Of a stretch of DNA of 64,000 nt, positions 33,078-43,622 are shown piece by piece. The stretch lies in the NCBI RefSeq assembly GCF_014646655.1, contig NZ_BMNR01000007.1:1-64000 (forward strand). Direction: 5' to 3'. Source of the stretch: Yeosuana aromativorans (GTDB lineage Bacteria > Bacteroidota > Bacteroidia > Flavobacteriales > Flavobacteriaceae). The translations under genes were made by a program, and so were the position numbers. Below the pieces are notes generated by a model. That model had not been told where the DNA came from, made no database searches, and saw nothing but the letters and a program-made list of their open reading frames with translations. Within the stretch, counting starts at the first letter, position 1, and each line of letters opens with the position of its first letter.

Positions 33078-36000
33078 ATGAAAAAACCTACTTTATTAAA
33101 ACTTGCATTTGTTGCTTTATTGTTATTGGTGTGCTTTAAAAGTAATGCTCAAAATGTTGTTCCTTTTTCACCTAGATATGATCAGGCCATTAAAGGAGAT
33201 ATTCTTTTGATTGGGAATAGTAATGTCGGAATTCATGTTTCTGACCCTTATAATGGAAATGATACAAATGACAGGATTGATGCAGCGGTATATGTTGACA
33301 TAGATGGTGATCCAAGTACTTTTAACTCAAGTAGTGCAGATTTAGATGTGCCAAATGATGTAAACTGTTATCAAATTGTTTATGCTGGTTTATATTGGAG
33401 TGCTGTTGTTAATGGGGCAGACCCAATTTCTGATGTTAAATTTAAAGTTCCTGGCGGAACCTATACTGATATCACAGGAACTCAAATTTATTTTCAAAAC
33501 GCTCCTAACAATGATGAATCAAATACTTATGTTTATTATCATGATGTAACGAGCTTGGTAACAGCTTTGGCAAACCCAGAAGGTACCTATACGGTTGCCA
33601 ATATTTCATCATTGGTAGGACCTAAACCCAATTCGGAAGGGCTCTCTGCAGGATGGTCGCTTTTTATTGTATATGAGGATCCATTATTGCCCAGTAAGTA
33701 CATAACATCTTTTGATGGTTTTACCAAAATAAACAATTATTCCCCTTACGATAATGAGACTTTTCCTGTTACTGGGTTCAAGACCATACCAGTTGGTCCT
33801 GTTCGTGCTAAATTTGCTTTTAGTACCATTGAAGGTGACCGCAGATATACAGGGGATTATTTAAGGCTTAACGGAACAACCATAAGTGCTACCAATAATG
33901 CTGGAACAGTTATACGTCCTGGAAATAATTTTTTCAATAGTACAGTTTCTTATATTGATCCGATAACCAATACACCTGAACTTTTTACAACCAGAAACCC
34001 GGGTGGCTCAAATACGTTAGGTTTTGATGCAGGTATTGTGAATATTCCTAATGCGGGCAATACCTTGATTCCCAATGGCGCCACTTCTGCAACTATAAGT
34101 TTAGGAAGTACTCTTGATATTTACTATTATTATTTTAGTGCTTTTGCCATAGATATTATTGCGCCAAACATAGTGCTGACCAAAATTGTAGAGGATACGG
34201 CAGGAAATGATATTGGGGGTCAATTAGTTAACCTTGGTGATGAGTTAAATTATGTTATTGGTTTTCAAAACACTGGAAATGATGATGCTACAGATTTAAC
34301 TATCAGAGATGTTTTGCCCACAAATATTGTATTTAATTATCCAGCAGATATTGTTTCATTGCCTTCGGGAGTAACGGTTGATAGTTATGATCCAACAACA
34401 AGAGAAATTGTTTTTAGAGTTGATAGATCTGTTGTTGAAGAAAATGATCCTGTTTTGGAAATTCGCTTTAAAGTTACTGTTGTGGCAACTTGTAGTTTAT
34501 TAAACGACGCCTGTTCAAACATTATAAGCAATCAAGCCTATGCCACTTATAAGGGGACTATAAACCCAACGTTTACCATTTCAGATGACCCAAGTTTTGC
34601 AACAAATACGGGATGTTTGCTAACCCCCGGAGCTACCAACTTTTTAGCTGATATCACTTGTGATTTTAAAGAAGACGTTATACTTTGTGGAGCTAGTACG
34701 GTTTTAACAGCTGGTGACGGATATGATTCATATTCATGGTCAACCAGTCCTTCAGGATCTCCTGTCATAGGAACCACGCAATCCATTACGGTTACAACCC
34801 CAGGAACCTATTATGTGCATGATACCGCTACAGCGCCATGTCAATCCATAGATCAAACATTTAATGTTATTACTTATGGAGCAGGTGTAACCAATCCTGT
34901 CATTCCATTTGCTGATCAGGTGGTTACTTGTCCAAATGATGGAAAGCAATTACCGAACATATTTTTATGTGGTGCTAACGATTCAAGATATATTCAAACA
35001 GGAATAACCGACACAACATCCATTATTTGGGAAAAATTGGATGAGTCAAGTTGTTCAGCCGTGGTTGATCAGGACTGCGCTAATGAAGATCCTGGCTGTA
35101 CTTGGAATCAAGTACAAACAGGACCTGATTTTATGGCGGATACTGCTGGACAGTATAGATTGACCTTAAATTATTCCGGAGGTTGTTTTAATCAGTTTTA
35201 TTTTAATGTTTATACTAACTTATTAGAGCCCACGGCCACGTCAAAAGATATTATTTGTACCACGCCTGGAGAAATAACCGTTGGAAATGTTCCAAGTGGT
35301 TATGAATACAGTATTGACAATGTGAACTATCAAGCTAGTAATGTGTTTTCTATTAACACACCTGGCATTTATTCGGTTTATGTCAGACAAATAGGAGTAT
35401 CGCCTAATCCATGTATATTCTCAGTTCCCGATGTGCAAATTAGGGAAAGAAATTTTACGGTTTCAACCGTTATAACACAGCCGTTTTGTAATAATGATAA
35501 AGGAAGTATAAAACTTGCAGCAAATGACGCAAGGCCTCAATATTTCTATTCAATATATCAGGGACCTACTTTAATTAATAGCGTGGGACCCATTACAGAT
35601 AGTGACTACACATTTGCTAATTTAAACCCTGGAACCTATACTGTCAATGTTTCTACAGATGATGGTTGTACTTATACTGGGGATATTGATATAATAGCTC
35701 CTCCATTGTTAACAGCTACTGCAGCACTTACCAAACCGTTGACTTGTACTGATGGAGAAATTACTGTTTACCCAGCTGGAGGAACACCACCATATTACTA
35801 TTTTGTGAACAGTACAACTGTTTTTCAAGGTAATCCAGAAATTGTCGTGACAGCACCAGGAGTTTATAATATCACTGTTGTTGATTCCAATAACTGCTCG
35901 GCTGATACATCAATAACAGTCAATGCAACACCTGCTCCAGATTTTAATGTTACAAAAACAGATATTTTATGTGCTAGTTCTGGCAATGATGGAAGCATAA

Positions 36001-39000
36001 ACATTAATGTTAACAATGCCTATGGGAATACTTTAATGTATAGTATTGATAATGGCGTTACATTTTTTAATTCTCCTACTTTTACAGGTCTAGCAGCTGG
36101 AGATTATGATGTAGTGGTTCAATACACATTAGGTACAGATGTTTGTTTGTCAACACCACAAACAGTAACCATAACGTCACCACCACCAATAACAGGAACA
36201 GCGACATTAACAGCACCATATACTTGCTCAACAAACGGGACTATTGATGTGTCTGGTGTATCTGGAGGAAATCCCCCTTATGAATACAGTCTTGATGGAT
36301 TGAATTTCCAAGTGGGAACTTCTTTCACTGGATTAACCAATGGAACTTATACGGTTACAATTAGAGATGCCAGTGGTTGTACTTTTGCTACGGCACCAAT
36401 AACCATTGATCCTTTAAATCCACCGACCGATTTAACTTTTAGTAATCCCATAACTTGTTCTGCAAGTACTTCATCCATAACAATAACTGGAACAACAGGA
36501 GGTACAGGAACCTTGGAATATCAGATAGTTGCACCTGCGGCATCATCAACGGCATATCAAACATCCAATGTGTTTTCAGGATTAATGCCTGGTACTTATA
36601 CATTTCAGGTAAAAGACGCTAATGATTGTACTTACAGTGAGTCTTACACTATTAACACATTGCCACCTATTATAGTCAATACAGTTTTAACAAAAGACCT
36701 AGATTGTACGGTCTCTCCAGATGCAACCATTACAGGAACGGTAAGTGGTGCCACATCACCGTTCACTTATGCCGTATCTATAAATGGAGGTGCTTATAGC
36801 TCACTTGGTTCAACAGGATCACCATTTACGTATTCAGCAGCAGCTGCCGGAACGTATCAGTTTCAGATAACCGATGCAAATGGCTGTACAACAGAATCTG
36901 GAATACAAACTGTTAATGCTATATCATTGCCTGAAATAACCTCGGTTACAGCAACTCCAAATATATGTAATGCCGATACAAACGGTGCCATTCAAGTGAA
37001 CATTAATAATAGTGTAGGTACGCCACCTTTTGTTATTAACATTAATAATGACACAACAGGTATTAATTATGGAACTCAGACTACAGGGTTGCCATCAGGT
37101 GACTACACGGTAACTTTAACTGATGCAAAATCATGTACTGATACTGCAACCATAACCATTAGCCAACCAGATCCAATAAACGTAATCTATCATGCTGAGG
37201 ATATTACTTGTGGCGCAGGTGGAATTTCTAAAGGATCTGTAATCATTGATAGTGTTACAGGTGGAACGGCGCCTTATGATTATTTGGTTACAGGTACCAA
37301 TGGGTATTCAAATTCAGAATTAAATGCAACCGGATCAACTTCAGTGACGTTTGATGTTGTTGATTTTGGTTTGTATCAAATCAATGTTGTGGATGCCAAT
37401 GGCTGTTCTGTTTTAATCCAGGATGTCTTGGTTGCTTCTCCTCCAGATGATTTGGATATTTCAATAACAGCAACGTCAGATTGTACGTTAGGCGGTGAAG
37501 CTGTTGTTAGTATAGGTACAGCTTTGGCAAGTAACGGGCCTTTCTTCTTTAGTATCTATCAAGGCCCTGGTACTGTTTACCCAGTAGGAACGTGGCTTCC
37601 AGAGGATGCTCCTAATAGTAAAACGGTAACGTTTACAGGGTTGATTCCTGGAGTAACGTATACCTTTATAGTGTATGATGATGATACAGGTTGTAGTTAT
37701 TATGAAACAGCTACCGTTCCAATTCCTACAAATTCAACGTTAACTGCCAGTGCGTTAACATCAAATAATATTACTTGCGTTGGAAGTGCTGACGGAAATG
37801 TATCATTCACTGTTAACAGTATTTATGCAACACCAACCAATATTGATTATGAGGTTTATGATTCGTTGTCATTGATGCCTACCGGTATTAATGGGTCAGG
37901 AACCGTTCCTGCAAATGGTTTATTGACAGTAAACAATTTAGGGTTAATACCTTATGGGACCTATTTTGTTTTGATAAAAGAAACGTCAGGTTCAAACGCT
38001 GGTTGTAGTGTTGTGACTGTTCCATTTAATATCACAGAATCAGCACGTGATTTAAGTATTACGGCAACGGTTGATAAAAACGCCAATTGTAATCCAAATT
38101 CAGGAGTTATAAGTGCTGTTGCAACAGATGGTACAGCGCCATATTTGTATCAAATAACCACATCTGCGGCTGCACCGTTGGCAACCGATCCAGCTTGGGC
38201 TTCAGTTCATGTTTTCAATATGGATGCAGGTAGTTATTTTGTGCATGTAAAAGACGCCTATGGATGTATAAAATCAACTCCAGTTTTGGTGCTTCCATCT
38301 GATCCAGAGCCAGTCATATCAGCTACTTTAAATGCTCAGTGCACAACATCTGAAGGTAATTTTTCAATAGATGTTACATTGACAACAGCCGGTATAGCAC
38401 CGTACAGTTATAGTGTGGATGGCGGTGCATTTCAAACAAAAACAGCTCCTTTTACGTTATCAAATATGTCGTCAGGAAGCCATACTATTGAAGTCAGGGA
38501 TGCTAACGGTTGTGGTAACTCCGTAACCGTAGATATAGCTCCACCTTTAGATTTGACACCAGCAGTAACGGTATTGCCCACTTGTAACGATAATGATGGT
38601 GAAATAACCGTTACCGGTTTAGGAGGAACAGGCACATATTCTTACTCAATAAATCCAAGTCCAGCGTCCATTGCTTTGAGTGGCAATGTGTTTTCAGGAG
38701 TTCCGTCAGGAACTTATACCATAACACTAACAGATGTTACAACATCATGTACAAAAGATGTTTCTGTTGTTGTGCCCGCTGCAGTCTTGCCTTTGGTATC
38801 TGCTGCTCAACTAAATGCGGTTACATGTTTTGGAGACTTAAATGGTTCTTTGGAAATAACTGTAAGTGGCTATTCAGGATCTTATGATTATGAGATATTT
38901 GATGGTTTAGGAAATTCCGTTTCAACAGGTTCTGGAGATACCACGTTAGCAAATCCACAAATATTATCAGGATTATCAGCAGGAAACTATACAGTGGTAA

Positions 39001-41309
39001 TCACAGAAACGGCAAGTCCATTTTGTTCATCAGCATCTAATTTTGTGACTATTGATTCACCAAGCAGTCCTTTAACAGTTTCTGCATCAGAAACGTCAAA
39101 TGTAACTTGTGACAATAATAAAGGAACCATTACGGCTGTTGCAAGTGGTGGTTGGGGAAATTTTGAATATGAACTTACAGGGCCTGTTACAGTTGCATAT
39201 TCGTCAAACAGAACGTTTAGGGATTTACCTGCTGGAAATTATACGGTAAATGTTAGGGATTCTTCAGGATGTATAGTTTCTGATAGTGTAACACTAACAA
39301 TTCCACCGCCAATAAATGCAACAATAACGGCTACACCATCTGTGTTGTCATGCTTTGGAGATAAAAATGCAACAATAACAGTTAGCGGTGTAACGGGAGG
39401 CCAAGGAAGCAATTATACCTATACGCTTAATATGGTAGCACCAACGGTAAGCTCATCCGGGCCACAGACATCACCTGTTTTTGGTAGTTTGGTTGCGGGA
39501 ACTTACAACGTAACCGTCACCGATGGTTATAATTGTGAATTTATTACAACCGATGTTGTTATATCAGAACCGCCACAAATACAGTCCTCTTTAGTAAAAG
39601 TAACGTCCCAAACCTGTTTAACGGACTCAAGTTTAACATTAAGTGCAACTGGAGGAACAGGCGTTTATGAATATAGTGATGATGCATCTTTTGGTACCAT
39701 TATAGGATCATTCAGCTCTAGTGTAACGTTTTCTGTAACACCTGGAACGTATTCATACTATGTTAGGGATGCCAATGGTTGTTCAGCAAGTGTGTCCAAT
39801 GAGATAACCATTGATCCGCTACCACCATTGGTTGTAAATTTAGATACAACCAATGCAACCATCAATTGTGCTGGTGATGCAACTGGTGTTATTGTGGCAA
39901 CGGCCCAGGGCGGGCTTGGTAGTTATGTGTATACCTTGCAAGATGGCTCGGGAACTGATATTCCAAGTGCTGTCCAAAACAGCCCGGGTGTGTTTACGGA
40001 ACTTCCAATAGGAACATATCAAGTTAATGTAACCAGTGGAGATTGTGAAGAAACGTCTATACCTGTAACTATTACAGAGCCTAGTCTGCCATTAACAGCC
40101 CAATTGACCATAACCGATGTTGCTTGTAATGGCAGTAATGATGGAATGGTTGAAATCAATGCATCTGGAGGAACAGGTATTATAAAATATGCCATTTCAC
40201 CACAATTGAATCAATTCTTTGATGACCCAGTCTTTGATAACCTGTCACCAGGAAATTATCAAATAATTGTTCAAGATGAATTGGGATGTTACCAGTTGTA
40301 TGACATCACAATTAACCAACCAGCACCAGTGACGCTTACTATTGTGCCCAATTCAATAATACCGGAAGTTTGTAGTGGAGATATGGATGGCGAGTTTAGT
40401 GTTGATATTTCTGGTGGTACCTTGCCGTACAGTGTGAGTTTGGACGATATCAATGGCGTATACACAACAGGAGGCTTAACACAGACACAGTTTGATTTTA
40501 CAGGACTGGGAGGCGGAGACCATACCGTTTATGTGCGTGATAGCCAAGGATGTGAATCTGAGTGGAACATTACGTTCCCAGAATCTGTTTTGATCAATCC
40601 TCAGGTAACCGTTGATTATGGTTGTGTTAACAATGCCTCAAGCAATAGCGTGACAGTAACTGTAGATGATAGCATCACTAACCTTTCAGATCTGGACTAT
40701 TCACTTGACGGTGGTCCTTATCAAGCCAGTAACGTATTTACAAACGTACCAGCAGGGTCAAACCATTTTGTAGATGTAAGGCACACCAATGGTTGTGTTC
40801 AAAGGACAGATAGTTTTGATATCACGCAATATGATCCATTGGCGTTAACGTTAAGCAATGGAGGGTTAAATGAAATTGTAGCTACCGCAACCGGCGGGTC
40901 TGGAGACTATGAGTTTACGCTCAATGGAGAATCTTATGGCAGCACAAACACATTCCTTATTTATGAGTCTGGTGATTATACAGTTACGGTAACGGATAGT
41001 TTTGGTTGTGTAGCTACAGCAACGGCTTATTTTGAATATATTGATGTGTGTATCAGCAATTATTTTACACCTAATGATGATGGAGATCAAGATGGATGGG
41101 GACCAGGTTGTACTTCACAGTATAAAAACCTGACCACGGACATCTTTGATAGATATGGCCGTAAAGTGGCAACCTTGCGTGTTGGGGACAAATGGGATGG
41201 AAAATACAATGGCATTGAGCTGCCAACGGGAGATTATTGGTACGTGGTAAAACTCAATGACTCAAAAGATAATCGTCAATTTGTGGGACATTTTACGTTG
41301 TACAGATAA
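33078..41309 (+). CDS. sprB: SprB-like giant gliding adhesin
   Basis: 2743 aa, secreted (signal peptide to about Ala24). Residues about 40-360 form an N-terminal domain. Residues about 365-475 are DUF11-like (VNLGDELNYVIGFQNTGNDD, TIRDVLPTNIVF). From about 790 to 2640 there are roughly 20 SprB-type repeats, each with a conserved Cys, a GG..PY.YS(I/L)D strand, F.GL..G.YTV.V and a D..GC signature. The last 85 residues are a CHU_C sorting domain (NYFTPNDDGDQDGWGPG, IFDRYGRKVA, WDGKYNGIELP). In F. johnsoniae SprB is a mobile surface adhesin moved by the gliding motor; that protein is over 6000 aa, so this one is short. It lies between sprD and sprF. Confidence 0.85.
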   Translation: MKKPTLLKLAFVALLLLVCFKSNAQNVVPFSPRYDQAIKGDILLIGNSNVGIHVSDPYNGNDTNDRIDAAVYVDIDGDPSTFNSSSADLDVPNDVNCYQIVYAGLYWSAVVNGADPISDVKFKVPGGTYTDITGTQIYFQNAPNNDESNTYVYYHDVTSLVTALANPEGTYTVANISSLVGPKPNSEGLSAGWSLFIVYEDPLLPSKYITSFDGFTKINNYSPYDNETFPVTGFKTIPVGPVRAKFAFSTIEGDRRYTGDYLRLNGTTISATNNAGTVIRPGNNFFNSTVSYIDPITNTPELFTTRNPGGSNTLGFDAGIVNIPNAGNTLIPNGATSATISLGSTLDIYYYYFSAFAIDIIAPNIVLTKIVEDTAGNDIGGQLVNLGDELNYVIGFQNTGNDDATDLTIRDVLPTNIVFNYPADIVSLPSGVTVDSYDPTTREIVFRVDRSVVEENDPVLEIRFKVTVVATCSLLNDACSNIISNQAYATYKGTINPTFTISDDPSFATNTGCLLTPGATNFLADITCDFKEDVILCGASTVLTAGDGYDSYSWSTSPSGSPVIGTTQSITVTTPGTYYVHDTATAPCQSIDQTFNVITYGAGVTNPVIPFADQVVTCPNDGKQLPNIFLCGANDSRYIQTGITDTTSIIWEKLDESSCSAVVDQDCANEDPGCTWNQVQTGPDFMADTAGQYRLTLNYSGGCFNQFYFNVYTNLLEPTATSKDIICTTPGEITVGNVPSGYEYSIDNVNYQASNVFSINTPGIYSVYVRQIGVSPNPCIFSVPDVQIRERNFTVSTVITQPFCNNDKGSIKLAANDARPQYFYSIYQGPTLINSVGPITDSDYTFANLNPGTYTVNVSTDDGCTYTGDIDIIAPPLLTATAALTKPLTCTDGEITVYPAGGTPPYYYFVNSTTVFQGNPEIVVTAPGVYNITVVDSNNCSADTSITVNATPAPDFNVTKTDILCASSGNDGSININVNNAYGNTLMYSIDNGVTFFNSPTFTGLAAGDYDVVVQYTLGTDVCLSTPQTVTITSPPPITGTATLTAPYTCSTNGTIDVSGVSGGNPPYEYSLDGLNFQVGTSFTGLTNGTYTVTIRDASGCTFATAPITIDPLNPPTDLTFSNPITCSASTSSITITGTTGGTGTLEYQIVAPAASSTAYQTSNVFSGLMPGTYTFQVKDANDCTYSESYTINTLPPIIVNTVLTKDLDCTVSPDATITGTVSGATSPFTYAVSINGGAYSSLGSTGSPFTYSAAAAGTYQFQITDANGCTTESGIQTVNAISLPEITSVTATPNICNADTNGAIQVNINNSVGTPPFVININNDTTGINYGTQTTGLPSGDYTVTLTDAKSCTDTATITISQPDPINVIYHAEDITCGAGGISKGSVIIDSVTGGTAPYDYLVTGTNGYSNSELNATGSTSVTFDVVDFGLYQINVVDANGCSVLIQDVLVASPPDDLDISITATSDCTLGGEAVVSIGTALASNGPFFFSIYQGPGTVYPVGTWLPEDAPNSKTVTFTGLIPGVTYTFIVYDDDTGCSYYETATVPIPTNSTLTASALTSNNITCVGSADGNVSFTVNSIYATPTNIDYEVYDSLSLMPTGINGSGTVPANGLLTVNNLGLIPYGTYFVLIKETSGSNAGCSVVTVPFNITESARDLSITATVDKNANCNPNSGVISAVATDGTAPYLYQITTSAAAPLATDPAWASVHVFNMDAGSYFVHVKDAYGCIKSTPVLVLPSDPEPVISATLNAQCTTSEGNFSIDVTLTTAGIAPYSYSVDGGAFQTKTAPFTLSNMSSGSHTIEVRDANGCGNSVTVDIAPPLDLTPAVTVLPTCNDNDGEITVTGLGGTGTYSYSINPSPASIALSGNVFSGVPSGTYTITLTDVTTSCTKDVSVVVPAAVLPLVSAAQLNAVTCFGDLNGSLEITVSGYSGSYDYEIFDGLGNSVSTGSGDTTLANPQILSGLSAGNYTVVITETASPFCSSASNFVTIDSPSSPLTVSASETSNVTCDNNKGTITAVASGGWGNFEYELTGPVTVAYSSNRTFRDLPAGNYTVNVRDSSGCIVSDSVTLTIPPPINATITATPSVLSCFGDKNATITVSGVTGGQGSNYTYTLNMVAPTVSSSGPQTSPVFGSLVAGTYNVTVTDGYNCEFITTDVVISEPPQIQSSLVKVTSQTCLTDSSLTLSATGGTGVYEYSDDASFGTIIGSFSSSVTFSVTPGTYSYYVRDANGCSASVSNEITIDPLPPLVVNLDTTNATINCAGDATGVIVATAQGGLGSYVYTLQDGSGTDIPSAVQNSPGVFTELPIGTYQVNVTSGDCEETSIPVTITEPSLPLTAQLTITDVACNGSNDGMVEINASGGTGIIKYAISPQLNQFFDDPVFDNLSPGNYQIIVQDELGCYQLYDITINQPAPVTLTIVPNSIIPEVCSGDMDGEFSVDISGGTLPYSVSLDDINGVYTTGGLTQTQFDFTGLGGGDHTVYVRDSQGCESEWNITFPESVLINPQVTVDYGCVNNASSNSVTVTVDDSITNLSDLDYSLDGGPYQASNVFTNVPAGSNHFVDVRHTNGCVQRTDSFDITQYDPLALTLSNGGLNEIVATATGGSGDYEFTLNGESYGSTNTFLIYESGDYTVTVTDSFGCVATATAYFEYIDVCISNYFTPNDDGDQDGWGPGCTSQYKNLTTDIFDRYGRKVATLRVGDKWDGKYNGIELPTGDYWYVVKLNDSKDNRQFVGHFTLYR
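35457..41045 (+). repeat. SprB repeat array (protein-level)
   Basis: Roughly 20 units of 75-100 codons, recognised by endings such as DASGCTF, DANGCTTES, DAYGCIKS, DANGCGNS, DSSGCIVS, DANGCSAS, DELGCYQL, DSQGCESE and DSFGCVAT. The units are diverged in DNA, so this is not a recently expanded tandem array. Confidence 0.65.
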
Positions 41310-41345
41310 CTAAATTAGTGGTTGAATCCTCTGATAAATAATATT

Positions 41346-42332
41346 ATGCAAAAGCGAAAAATAATCATATATCTAATGCTCTTGGTCATGGTAACAAGTT
41401 ATGGCCAAGAGCTGAATTTGCCGGTCTTCACCCAATATTTGGCAGACAACAATTTTGTGGTATCCCCAACCTATGCTGGAATAGGGGACAATTTAAAGAT
41501 ACGTGCCAATGGTTTGACACAGTGGGTTGGTATTAAAGATGCTCCTGACAACCAGTCTATCTATGGCGATTTTAGGATTTCTGACCGTTCTGGGATAGGA
41601 TTGTCGTTTTACAATGACAGGAATGGAAATACCATCCAAACAGGTGCCAAATTTTCATTTGCCCACCATCTCATTTTGGATTATTACTCCAAACAGTACC
41701 TGTCATTTGGGATATCTTATAACATCAACAATTTTAGGATAGATGTCAACAATTTCCAAAGCTACAATGAAAGCACCGGAGCGCCCTATCCTACAACCAT
41801 AACAGATGACAGGAGGACTTCCAACAATAATTTTGATGTTGGTGTCCTGTACCGGAACAAAGGGTTCTTTTTCAGTTTTAATGCCAACAATATTTTGGAG
41901 AAAAAGATAGATGAGGATATTAGGGTGGCAGAACCCAATCTGCTCTTGAACTATCAGATTTACACGGGGGTTGTTTTAAATGGCCCCAAGAAGAGCGGGC
42001 TAGAATTTGAGCCTTCCATCTACTATCAAATGTTCAGCAGTGACAGACGTTCCAGTACAGATGTGAATTTCAAATTGAGAAAGTACAATAGAAATGAAGA
42101 CTATGTCTGGGCGGGCATATCATACCGTTATCTTAACGACCAGTTTTTTAAGCCATTGAATATTGGCCCTATGTTGGGCTTTAAAAAATCCATTTTTTAT
42201 TTTGGTTATGCCTATCAGATCACAATGAACGATTTGTCCAGCTTCAACTCGGGCACGCATGTGGTCACAATTGGTATCGATTTCCTTCAGGGCATCAGTA
42301 ACTGTCCCTGTACGCAAAGCCCGGTGCATTAA
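41346..42332 (+). CDS. sprF: PorP/SprF-family outer membrane protein
   Basis: 328 aa from the ATG at 41346; an earlier in-frame TTG at 41322 would add eight residues before the signal peptide. Signal peptide ends VTSYGQ. The NLPVFTQYLADNNFVVSPTYAG start, GLTQWVGIKDAPDNQS and a run of amphipathic strands (GIGLSFYNDRNGN, YLSFGISYNINNF, FNVGVLYRNKGF-like) are the PorP/SprF pattern. SprF is needed for secretion or surface attachment of SprB by T9SS, as PorP-type partners are for other type B cargo. It follows sprB by 36 bp and is the last gene of the locus. Confidence 0.85.
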   Translation: MQKRKIIIYLMLLVMVTSYGQELNLPVFTQYLADNNFVVSPTYAGIGDNLKIRANGLTQWVGIKDAPDNQSIYGDFRISDRSGIGLSFYNDRNGNTIQTGAKFSFAHHLILDYYSKQYLSFGISYNINNFRIDVNNFQSYNESTGAPYPTTITDDRRTSNNNFDVGVLYRNKGFFFSFNANNILEKKIDEDIRVAEPNLLLNYQIYTGVVLNGPKKSGLEFEPSIYYQMFSSDRRSSTDVNFKLRKYNRNEDYVWAGISYRYLNDQFFKPLNIGPMLGFKKSIFYFGYAYQITMNDLSSFNSGTHVVTIGIDFLQGISNCPCTQSPVH

Positions 42333-42544
42333 TGTTGTTTTTGAGGTTAAATGTTTGTGTTTGGCTCAAGGAGCTAATTTTTGGGTTCAAAATCTGAATA
42401 TTTTGTAAACTATTGATAATAAATGTGTTATTTTCTTATATAACGTTGTAGTTAAGTCAATTTTCACAAAAATTAACATTATTTTAACATAAATTTCTTT
42501 CAGGTTGGCTCTTGTTTTTTACCTTATCGCAAAACAAAATTTTC

Positions 42545-42736
42545 ATGAAAATCATTAGAGTAAAAAGACAAACAAAATTAGAAAAGCGTTACAGTGTAAA
42601 AATGGGTGAGTTAACAACCAATGTTACTTACATTAAAAAACATCTTTTTGGGTTGCCAGTTAAAACCCTTCACAAATACCGAGAAACTTACTATGGTATT
42701 GTAAAAGATTGTAAAGATTGCTCTTTGGCTCGTTAG
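42545..42736 (+). CDS. Small basic conserved-looking protein
   Basis: 63 aa from the ATG at 42545, starting MKIIRVKRQTKLEKRYSVKM. A TTG start 33 bases earlier is less likely. It is rich in Lys/Arg, has no signal peptide, and ends with KDCKDCSLAR, where a C-x-x-C pair could bind metal or form a disulfide. The family is not recognised. It stands alone between sprF and proC. A weak hairpin at 42775-42798 follows. Confidence 0.5.
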   Translation: MKIIRVKRQTKLEKRYSVKMGELTTNVTYIKKHLFGLPVKTLHKYRETYYGIVKDCKDCSLAR

Positions 42737-42774
42737 TCAATACATTACATACAAAGAATATTTTATAAAAAAAT

Positions 42775-42798
42775 GTTATCCATTTTAGGATAACTTTT
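42775..42798 (+). terminator. Weak hairpin before proC
   Basis: GTTATCC (42775-42781) pairs with GGATAAC (42788-42794), then TTTT. A seven-bp stem with a six-nt loop ending 22 bp before the proC ATG; may separate the small gene from proCB or act in the proC leader. Confidence 0.4.
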
Positions 42799-42820
42799 GC
42801 CTAATTTTTAAAACAATTTA

Positions 42821-43621
42821 ATGAAAGTACTAGTAATAGGCGCAGGTAACATGGGGCTTACCTATGCGCAAGGTATGTCTAAATCAAAACTTCTTAAAAA
42901 AAGAAACATCATGATTTTAGACACTTCCGAAGAAAAAATTCAAGAACTGAATAAAATTTCCCATTTTGATGTCTACGAAGATTTAAAAGATTGCGTTCCG
43001 CAGGCTGACATCGTATTTATAGCTGTTAAACCATATCATTCAGAGGAGCTGTTTAAAGCATTGGCTCCTTTATTGAATAAGGAACAAATTTTAATATCAA
43101 TAATGGCTGGTATCACTATTGATTATATGAAAGACTTAACAGGGCTTGACAAAGTTGTAAGAGCGATGCCAAATTTACCAGCTCAAATAGGTAAAGGGCT
43201 TACCTCATATATAGCTTCAGATGCTGTGTCTAAAGTAGAACTTATTTTGGTTGAAAACTTATTGGATACTACTGGAAAATCAATATTGGTCAGTAATGAA
43301 AATTTCATTGATGCTTCAACAGGTATTTCTGGAAGCGGGCCGGCTTACGTGTTCTACTTCATGCAAAGTATGATGGAAGCTGCACTACAAATGGGGTTTT
43401 CAAAAAATATTTCCAAAGTATTGGTTAGCGAAACCTTTACCGGTGCGGTTGAACTTTTCAACCAATCTGATTATTCTCCTAACAAATGGATGGATATGGT
43501 AGCTTCAAAAGGCGGTACCACACGTGCAGCACTTGACTCCATGGAAGACAATAATGTGAACGAATTAATAAAAGAAGCTGCATTTGCGGCATTTAACAGA
43601 GCTGTTGAATTAGGAAAATAA
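42821..43621 (+). CDS. proC: Pyrroline-5-carboxylate reductase
   Basis: 266 aa. It reduces pyrroline-5-carboxylate to proline with NAD(P)H in the cytoplasm, the last step of proline synthesis. The N-terminal Rossmann motif VIGAGNMGLTYAQG, the IAVKPYHS segment, ISIMAGITIDYM, VVRAMPNLPAQIGKG and the dimer-domain signature GISGSGPAYVFYFMQSMMEA plus SKGGTTRAALDSM are all present. Normal length. ProB starts one base after the stop codon, so the two are translationally close. Confidence 0.95.
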   Translation: MKVLVIGAGNMGLTYAQGMSKSKLLKKRNIMILDTSEEKIQELNKISHFDVYEDLKDCVPQADIVFIAVKPYHSEELFKALAPLLNKEQILISIMAGITIDYMKDLTGLDKVVRAMPNLPAQIGKGLTSYIASDAVSKVELILVENLLDTTGKSILVSNENFIDASTGISGSGPAYVFYFMQSMMEAALQMGFSKNISKVLVSETFTGAVELFNQSDYSPNKWMDMVASKGGTTRAALDSMEDNNVNELIKEAAFAAFNRAVELGK

Positions 43622-43622
43622 G

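Noticed and set aside
33078-41309. Repetitive region considered as CRISPR or transposable repeats
   Set aside because: The repeats are diverged, 220-300 bp and in frame as SprB protein domains; there are no short identical repeats with spacers.
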